Part shown: in pieces, positions 56,904-64,000 of the stretch | Layout: the number at the start of each line of letters is the position of its first letter | Numbering within the stretch: position 1 is the first letter of the stretch | Assembly (NCBI GenBank): GCA_022410635.1 | Contig: JAJVDF010000018.1 | Coordinates: forward strand, 212,582-276,581 | DNA: 64,000 nt | Source of the DNA: Tretioscincus oriximinensis | Taxonomy: Eukaryota > Chordata > Lepidosauria > Squamata > Gymnophthalmidae | Reading direction: 5' to 3' | Made by a program: the position numbers and the translations under genes | Notes under the pieces: generated by a model | The model's database searches: none | What the model saw: only the letters and a program-made list of their open reading frames with translations | Told to the model about the DNA's origin: nothing

Positions 56904-57585
56904 AGAACATAAGAAGAGCGATACTGCATCAGGCCACAACCCATCTAGTCCAGCATTCTGTCTCACACAGATACACCTGAGCTGTCTGAACAGAACAAAA
57001 TATGCACCTGTTCATGACTCCTTGCAAATGTTATTTCATGAGTCCTGCCTGCTGTTCCATCCCGGAGGCAACATCCAGACATCCATCCTGGTACCCATTT
57101 ATACCCTTGGTGTCTATAAACCTGTCTAGTCCTGTCTTGAAACTATCCAAGCAGTTACCTACCACTACCTCTTCAGGAAGTAAATTTCACAGGCCAATGA
57201 CCCTCTGGGTGAAAAAATACTTTCCTTTGTCTGTTCTCACTTTTCTACCCATCAGTTTTAAGGAGTGCCCTCTGGTCCTTGTGTTGTGTGATAGAGAAAA
57301 CATTTTTCTCTATTCAACCTATCCATCCCATGCATGTTTTTGTACACTTCAATCGGATCACCTCTCAAACGTTGCATTTCGAGGCTGAAGAGGCCCAGAT
57401 GTTGCAGCCGGACTTCATAAGGGAGGTGCTCCAGACCCTTGATCATTCCAGTTGCTCTTTTCTGTACCTTCTCTAGTTCCACAATATCTCTCTTGAGATG
57501 TGGTGATCAGAATTNAACATAGTATTCCAAATGTGGCCTCACCACAGATTTATAAAGAGGCAAAACAACATTTGCTGACTTGTTT
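56904..57585 (-). mobile_element. CR1 LINE 3' fragment, 680 bp
   Basis: From AGAACATAAGAAGAGCGATA through the 3' UTR and the ORF2 C-terminus (ACCCTCTGGGTGAAAAAATA, CACTTCAATCGGATCACC, GGTGCTCCAGACCCTTGATC) to AACATTTGCTGACTTG. It passes the breakpoint shared by three other fragments, so it shows the uninterrupted sequence there. Confidence 0.94.
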
Positions 57586-58870
57586 TCGAGTTACCTTATC
57601 TCATAATGGAATTCTTGTGACTTTGTACTCTACACATGCCCAAATTTGTAGACTAACTTTGTGGACTACATTTATTTTTCTGCAAGAGAAGAAACAACTG
57701 ACTCTGCTAATTTTTGCTAACTCTGCCTATTTTGAATCAGAACCAGTTCCTCAAGAACCTTTAATTCCTAATGTGTTTCATCTGTACAGGAAGGAATACG
57801 GGTGCTTAAAATACTACCCTATCCTAGTTTACTAGCAGACTGAGGTCTGCTGATATGCTAAGATTAGTATAATAGGAGGAGTGCAGATAGTATGTCTCCA
57901 TAGACTATATTCCATAGGGCATGTTTTTAGCGGTGTTATCAATGTGCCAGTCAAAATGCATTCCTTGGCATGCCAAAAGCTAGGAACTTCAGCTGAACAA
58001 TAAAAATGGCAACAGCAGGATATAGCTAACTACTCCCTTTCTTAGGTTTCTTTTGCACTGGGTCTTTTTCTGGATTGTATCTTAAAACAGGTATGTCATC
58101 TACAAGTTAATGCAGACTGTGGCAGATCCCTCCTGTGGCCTGCAGAAATCTGTATGCAGATGATAAGTCTCCATTTCAAAATATAATCCAAAGAAGGTCC
58201 AGTGCAGCAGAAGGAGCCCAAGTATAAAACATCTTGCCCTTGTCTCCTAGTTCATAAGTATTTCTGCTTTGTATTTTTTAGCCCTTTGTCACCTGCATTC
58301 CTGAACTGAAATGTCTTTGACCTCTTCCTCTTTTCCATCTTTCAGGGCTGTGGCTGGAAAACCTCAGGTGAAGGTTGCATTTGGTTTGAACTAGGTTCTT
58401 ATGATGACTTTTCTTCGAGTCAAAATTGATTAAATTTCTTTCTAAGTCCTTTATATAAGACTACAATAGAACAGAGAGGAAACATTACTTGTTGGGCTCA
58501 ATTCTAGTAGTTCAAAATTTCTTTTGTTTTAAATTTCCGCATGTAAACACATTTGAGAATATTGCAGAAAGTATACCTAAATGTCAAAGGGCGAGAAATC
58601 TATTAGTGACCTGTAACTGTACAGTAGAATTAGACAGCTACTCCAATGCGCAATGGTAACTGAGTGGGTAACAGTAATTCACTGCAGCTGTCATACATGT
58701 ACTTTACTGGATTTGACTGTTGGGCTATATCACTTTTCAAAAGATGGCTAAGGTGAAATGAGCATGAAGGTTTTGCATTCACCTTCTGACTGTAGAACAC
58801 TTCAGTTCTACAGGTCTATTAAGAAAAAGTTAGAATATTTTTAAAACTTCATGTTTCAGGAATGAGCTTG
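57586..58870. other. No recognised feature
   Basis: AT-rich, no gene or named repeat. Confidence 0.4.
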
Positions 58871-58874
58871 TTTT

Positions 58875-59215
58875 TTCACCCCAAAAAACATTTTATTGCC
58901 TTTATTTTATATGCATAAAATACCACATTATTACACCAGTATATGCATTTTCAAAATATGATATAAAGTATGGTTTTATTGCATAAATCGTTATATAAAA
59001 TTCCAGTCATTACAACTATATGGCTATTTTGAATTTTTTTTAATTTTCCCCTGCCACCAGCCTCAGCTCTACTTATATATTCTTTCTAGAAAATTATCAC
59101 TTCCTAACGTACCTAACATATAATTCTTAACTATTAACCATTTCAGTTTATATTCTATTTTCTTCTGAGTATTTTTTTGGGATTACTGAATAAACAATTC
59201 ACTGTTTCTGCTGCT
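58875..59215 (-). mobile_element. Possible L1 3' UTR
   Basis: Starts CATTTTATTGCCTTTATTTT, resembling the poly(A) end of the L1 at 9.7 kb in layout, with AT-rich 3'-UTR-like sequence behind it. No ORF2 residue motif is seen, so this is weak. Confidence 0.3.
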
Positions 59216-60639
59216 GTTACCTCCATTACCTGTATACTAGTGGAATAAGCCCATTGTGTGGCGGTAATGCACTGGGCTCTAGCCCCTCCTCCATCTTGCC
59301 TTCATGCATGCCTCCATGTACTCCCTCCATGCCTTGTCTCCACTACAGTTCTCCTTCCCTATCCTACCTTCTACTCCCTCTATCCATTTTCCCACCCCAA
59401 AGCACTTCCACCACCCCTGCATCCCTTTCTCCAATCATTACGCTACCCACTCCCTACCCTCCATCCCTCTTCACATTGATTAATTCCTCCACCCTTTTCC
59501 TCATCGCTCCCTTTCCTCCACCTGTTGTAAATCTGATTCCAACAGGAAGAAATGAATTGAGGCTTCTGGAACATGAAGAATTAACTGAAACAAAGTCAGT
59601 AGTACAGAGGTCCAAACACAAGCAACTTCAATATTTTGTAAACGGAAATACAAAGGTGGTGCCCTAAGGTAGTTCAGCTGGTGTTGCTCTTGCATAGCAA
59701 ATCTCTATCCAACACAGCAACCATCCTGTGCAGCTGAGACAGCTTAGCCCTGCTCCTGCAAGGACTCATCCTTCAGCCCAGCTTGCCCCAGAGCAGATAG
59801 TCTGGTCCTGTGTTTTTTCTGTAGCAAACCTGCCTTTCAGGACGGAAGACATGCTATTTGCTTTCCAAAATCTTCAAAAACTGTTACTATTAGCAATGGA
59901 AAAATACTGGATGTTGAATATTTGAAATAGTTCTAGCTGACATTTGGTTGGTGAAATCTATTACATAATTACTAGAAAGAGGAGAAAAGGAAAAAAGGGT
60001 GATCATAAGATATATTTTAAAGGAAAATATAAAATAAAAAATGGTGAGTTGTTCTGTGTGCCTTTTTATTAGACTGCCAGACCAGCGACTTTACACCAAA
60101 GAGATGCTTTATAGCTTACTGTAAAGAAAATATTTTGGCTTGTCTTCAAGATTTTGGAAAGCAAATAGCATGGCTCTTACTATAACCTAAAACTCTGGTT
60201 AAAAAACTGTTCATCAACCTACAGTTGAAGCAGACAGCCATTATATGTTCCAATTCCTCCTCTTCCTTGTCCTCTTCCTCATCCTCCTTGAATACCTTTG
60301 AGTTGCAACTGCATTCAGTTTTCTTGTTAAAACTACAGAAACAGGTTTGCCTTTTCCTAAATCTGGGGAGATGTTGGGGATCAAACTAGTGTAGATTACT
60401 CACATAAAAATTAGGACAGAATTGCACTTTTAATGGCTATAGAAAAGAGGATTTCCCACCAAGTGAAGCTTCTGATACCTGCTGCTCTGGGGGGGAGATC
60501 ACACCCATACAAAGCTCTATTCTGGTTTTTATATGGGAACCCTATATACAGTCAGTGACTGTATGGTCTATCACTGAGATATAGCCACTCCATCATTATG
60601 GCTAACCATTGGCATAGATATATAGCCATGTGTGGGTGT
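59216..60639. other. Pyrimidine-rich stretch and unrecognised sequence
   Basis: 59280-59525 is rich in C and T (CTCCATCTTGCC, CCTACCCTCCATCCC), producing Pro/Ser-rich chance frames. The rest is unrecognised. Confidence 0.45.
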
Positions 60640-60735
60640 ATAACTCTTCTTAAATTCTTAGAAGGTTTCCATTTTTGGAGGATGTGCATTCACCCTCCAA
60701 AAATGGAAACCTTCTAAGAATCTAGGAAGAGTTAT
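60640..60735. repeat. Hairpin with 42-bp arms and 12-base loop
   Basis: Left arm 60640-60681 and right arm 60694-60735 are reverse complements with two mismatches (core TTCTTAGAAGGTTTCCATTT). Loop ATGTGCATTCAC. No flanking target duplication found, and no second copy seen in the window. Confidence 0.95.
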
Positions 60736-61980
60736 TCTAAAGGTATCATTTTGGTGAGTTAGACATAGGTGTAAATGTGCCTGATTAATATGTTGCCCCT
60801 ATGTAGTGTAGTGGCTTCAAGGAGAAAGAGACAGATCTCAGTAGAACCAATCGTTTATTGGAATTATACTCAACTAGTATTCAATAGTACAGAGATGATG
60901 CCACAAGCCCAAACAAACTCAGTGCCTTCCATACTAAATATGGAATTGTTGCTGCCACAAGATAGCTTAGCTGCTATCTTCCTTCCACTGACCAAGGCTG
61001 AGAAACCGTAGTCCTGCTCATGCAAAGGCCTAGCTTATTCTCATAGCAACTAACCTGCTGTTACATCTCCTTTAGGGTTCCTGGGATTCTGAGGACGAAG
61101 CGGAAACTGGCAGGTCTAGCTGGGGAAACTGAGAACCAGGGCCTGGCTGTGAATCCCTACCTGCTTTCTCTAGCTGCACTTTCAATCCTAATCCTGCAGG
61201 CATAAGCTGAGTTATCACTAAATGTTCCTCTGGCAAATACATACCCATATCAGGTTAGGTCATATCAAGTGGGTTCAGTTTCCAGTTGTACATCTAATCT
61301 TTTCACTATAAGTGTAGCTCTGCTTTAACAGACAATGGGGGACAGGGAATCGACTAATGGACAAATCTATGAATTTGATGGAGCTTCCTTCATCCACTTC
61401 TTGGCTAACGGCTGCATTCATGTCAGAACATAAATAAAGTTTTCCTCAACTACTGAATTGTTTAAACTCCTTAAATTACCCAAACAAGTAGCTAAATTGA
61501 GAAATAGTTTATTTACTGCATGTTCATTAAAAGGTTTAGAGAATTTAGTAGCCTGCAAACTCAGTTGAAAAGTTAGCATCTGTTGCACAGGATACTGGAG
61601 GTGGTACAGAGAAGCCTGAAATTATTATGTTACTTAATGAGGAAATGGTAAAAATGTAGGAAATATCTGTGGAGAAAGGTTAATTGGAATCCTGCTAGAG
61701 GTGCTAAGGAACAATTCTAAATTATCTAAATTGGCCTTGTTATCTTTCTCCTAAAAAGGTAATTCAAAGAAAGTACTTGATAACAGAAAGAAAATAAAAA
61801 CACGTTTTTCACTGCCCTATCTGCATCTTTTCTCCAGAAAGCATCCTAGTTGTGTATATAGAGGGTGCCTACATATCACTAGCAGCACCCCAAAAAATGC
61901 ATGAATCAAACTTGGTTAGAATAATTGCGAAATGGATTCCTAATTTATGCCGTACCCTTTCCCCACACAGTTTTGTATTA
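60736..61980. other. No recognised gene; possible LTR-like piece near 60.8-61.1 kb
   Basis: GAACCAATCGTTTATTGGAA and a more GC-balanced block to about 61200 could be part of an LTR or other repeat, but ends could not be defined. Confidence 0.35.
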
Positions 61981-62340
61981 ATTTTTTGGCAGAATAAACT
62001 TTATTCTTTTCCATATAACACCTGCATAATACAGCCTCTTGACATTTTAAAAAAATTCTGCCCATCCCTCCCTTCTTCCTTCAATGGTAACATAATCAAA
62101 TCCTTATATATACACCATTATAATATTACATTGAGAAAATTTATCTAATTTTCATTTTTTCATTTTCACTCCTGAATTTATTTTCCAGGTATGTTTTCAC
62201 TCTCTACCATCTTTTCTATTTTATTTGCATTATTTATACAACAATTTGCTATCTCTACCATTCTATTGTTTTCATTTTGCACATTACAGTAGTTAATTCC
62301 TGCTGTGTATTCTAAATTCATTGCCAGGTTAAAATTATCC
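61981..62340 (-). mobile_element. Probable L1 3' end
   Basis: CAGAATAAACTTTATTCTTT followed by an AT/C-rich stretch (TCTGCCCATCCCTCCCTTCT) similar in layout to the L1 end at 9.7-9.9 kb. No clear ORF2 motif. Confidence 0.35.
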
Positions 62341-62503
62341 TTTGGGCATCAAAGGTCACAATGCAGTGTGGAGTATGGAGAGGCACTGCGGGAATAAAAT
62401 GATATTTATATACTGTGCAAAGATGCTGTAAAATTATACTGTATACTACATCAGATTTTTTAAAAAAGTTCTTATAATAGAAAATTAACTGTCAAAGTCA
62501 GCT

Positions 62504-62718
62504 AAGGATGGATGTCTGGATGTTGCCTCTGGGATGGAGCAACAGGCAGGACTCCTGAAATACCATTTGCAGGGAGTCATGAACAGGTGCATATTTTGCT
62601 TTCCTCTGTTCGGACTGCCCAGGTGCATCTGGTGGGCCTCTGTGTGACACAGAATGCTGGACTTGATGGACTGTGGCCTGATCCAGAATGGCTCTTCTTA
62701 TGTTCTTATGTTCTTAAA
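62504..62718 (+). mobile_element. CR1 LINE 3' end
   Basis: AAGGATGGATGTCTGGATGT, then the full 3' UTR and terminal CTTATGTTCTTATGTTCTTA. Close to the 24.8-25.0 and 27.6-27.86 kb copies. Confidence 0.94.
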
Positions 62719-63780
62719 GTCCATCAAATGTGAGGAGTTATTATGTTATTATTGTTCTCATGATTTGTTTCTTACAAAGAGCTCAGGGTGGTTGACATTA
62801 TTTTTATTCCNCTGTTTCAACTGCACAAATCTCTACTGCCCTTGGGCTACTGAGTAGGGGACCTGATCCTGGTCTCTCATACCTTAGTTATACTGAAATA
62901 ATGGATAAATTTATTTTCTTTGTAAATTAGCAAAATAAGCTTTCAGGTGTTACTAGTCTGGAACTTTCATTTACCCCAGTCTCTCTCTCTCTCTCTTTGA
63001 AAGGCATAGTTCAGTCACTAATTGACTAACCTTGTCATAGAAAATTGATAGTTTTCTGAACATTACATTTGTCTAATTAAAGAATGTTGCAAAACTAATG
63101 GTGTCAGATAGCCAGGATGTTCCCAAATATTTTAGGTGTAGTAACTCTCTTGGGAATTTGGAATTAACTTCTGGATTCCCAAGTACCCAGTCAGGAATTT
63201 TGAAAAAAAATTCTGGGCCTGTTTGGAGGAGTAGGCATGTCTTGGACAGAAGGGATGTAGCATAGGGAAGAGGTAGTGGCAGGGAACCCAGGATTTGGAT
63301 TGCTCAATCTGGCAACTTCCAAGGTAACATGACACTATTAACAATGTCTTTGGAGAACTATAGTAACTCTTTGCTTCCCTACTGGAAAATTATTAGAGAA
63401 GAATGAGGATGAGGATTGTACAGCTCAAATCTCTTTATTTTTTAGATATGGGTGGGTTCTGAAGTGTTTTGTTTTAATCTAGTGGGAATTTGGTGGTTAT
63501 TTTAATATGGTTCAGCTATGGCTGCTCTTGTTTTTATGGGAGTATATTTTAATTCTCTTTTAATTTTTATATTGCACAATGTAGTGTGTAGAAAAAATAT
63601 GAAAAGCAGGGAAGGAAGAAGATGCAATAAGCAATAAGAAACATGATGCTGTGAAATAGAACAGACTAATTGGAAGGTTGTTATATATTAAATCTATGGG
63701 TGCTTCTACAGTCGTTATTTGGAGGATTGCCCCAGTGGGTCTGCATCAGATGGAACAGTCCATCAGCATGGATGACCCAG
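62719..63780. other. No recognised feature
   Basis: (CT)9 at about 62981-62998. Otherwise unrecognised. Confidence 0.4.
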
Positions 63781-63784
63781 AAGA

Positions 63785-63826
63785 ACACTGTACTGGAAAA
63801 GGTGCAGAAAAGGGTAACAAAAATGT
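63785..63826 (+). repeat. Very short CR1-like fragment
   Basis: GGAAAAGGTGCAGAAAAGGG and TAACAAAAATG match the ORF2 stretch seen at 24459-24490. Confidence 0.5.
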
Positions 63827-63873
63827 TCACATACTACTACTTTGTTCACATTTAGCAAATGTTCTGTCTATAG

Positions 63874-64000
63874 CAGGGGTGGGCAATTAATTTTTCCCAA
63901 GGGGCCGCATGAGAAATTGGGGTGGTTTTAGAGGGCCGGATTAATATAATTAACTCAGTTCAACCCAATACTGTATATAACTCTGAGCTAAGAGGGGCGT
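63874..64000 (+). mobile_element. hAT element, left end (cut by window edge)
   Basis: CAGGGGTGGGCAATTAATTT, CCAAGGGGCCGCATGAG, GAGGGCCGGATTAATATAAT: a terminus typical of vertebrate hAT (Charlie-like) elements. The target duplication, if any, would begin with GTCTATAG at 63866-63873. The right end is outside. Confidence 0.8.

Noticed and set aside
59254..59667. 137-codon Pro/Ser-rich frame
   Set aside because: Follows from a pyrimidine-rich stretch; low complexity and no homology I can recognise.
37481..64000. Search for opsin exons 3 and 4 (TM6-TM7, retinal lysine)
   Set aside because: Read for splice-flanked segments encoding the expected TM6/TM7 pattern and the Lys-containing TM7 segment; none was convincing. 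I cannot exclude having missed one by eye.
1..64000. CRISPR arrays, operons, bacterial mobile elements
   Set aside because: The sequence is a vertebrate nuclear genome; the dispersed repeats are retroposons and MITEs, with no regularly spaced array.

Overview
This is a eukaryotic, repeat-rich, AT-rich window, most likely from a squamate reptile. Reasons: many CR1 LINE copies whose 3' ends carry the GAACATAAGAAGAGCC-type signature and TATGTTCT repeats; L1 fragments; tRNA-derived SINEs with a (CTT)n tail; several hAT-type MITEs with 8-bp target-site duplications; and a teleost-multiple-tissue (TMT) opsin gene, a class present in non-mammalian vertebrates. The species assignment is an inference, because no search could be run.

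One protein-coding gene is supported. A TMT-type (encephalopsin/OPN3-related) non-visual opsin lies on the + strand. Exon 1 is 16368-16749 and exon 2 is 37152-37480, separated by a 20.4-kb intron. Both exons are intact, have consensus splice sites and join in phase, encoding residues 1-237: the N-terminus through the fifth transmembrane segment. The exons expected to carry TM6, TM7 and the retinal-binding lysine were not found in the remaining 26.5 kb and are probably beyond the window, so the gene is partial here.

Region by region. 1-16.2 kb is upstream of the gene: a degenerate CR1 (462-1945), CR1 3' ends, an L1 carrying a solo-LTR-like insertion (about 4.4-5.5 kb), a GC-rich palindromic hAT MITE (6421-6907) inside an old CR1, a second hAT MITE (7400-7591), an L1 3' end running into a 920-base assembly gap (10215-11134), and a foldback retroposon (13325-13527). 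16.4-37.5 kb is the opsin exon 1, intron 1 and exon 2. The intron holds a hAT MITE with a Z-DNA-like core (18780-19109), a second foldback retroposon (19320-19490), a 1-kb CR1 (24009-25026), a palindromic TA-flanked MITE (25121-25828), an L1 flanked by direct repeats of about 170 bp (25862-27094), a hAT MITE (29504-29718), polypurine tracts, and a CR1 fragment ending 225 bp before exon 2. 37.5-64 kb is presumed intron 2 or beyond: SINEs (one split by a hAT MITE), CR1 fragments with nested insertions near 48 kb, a 2.2-kb CR1 with an endonuclease and half a reverse transcriptase (53.6-55.8 kb), a 42-bp-arm hairpin (60640-60735), and the left end of another hAT element at the window edge.

The most unusual structure is the foldback retroposon family (13325-13527, 19320-19490, probably 38255-38385). 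A canonical short repeat is preceded by its own inverted copy, the unit is flanked by 11-13-bp target duplications, and sequence differences between copies are matched in both arms of each copy. That suggests the hairpin is made by foldback copying around the time of insertion. All other open reading frames longer than 60 codons look like chance frames or transposon remnants.
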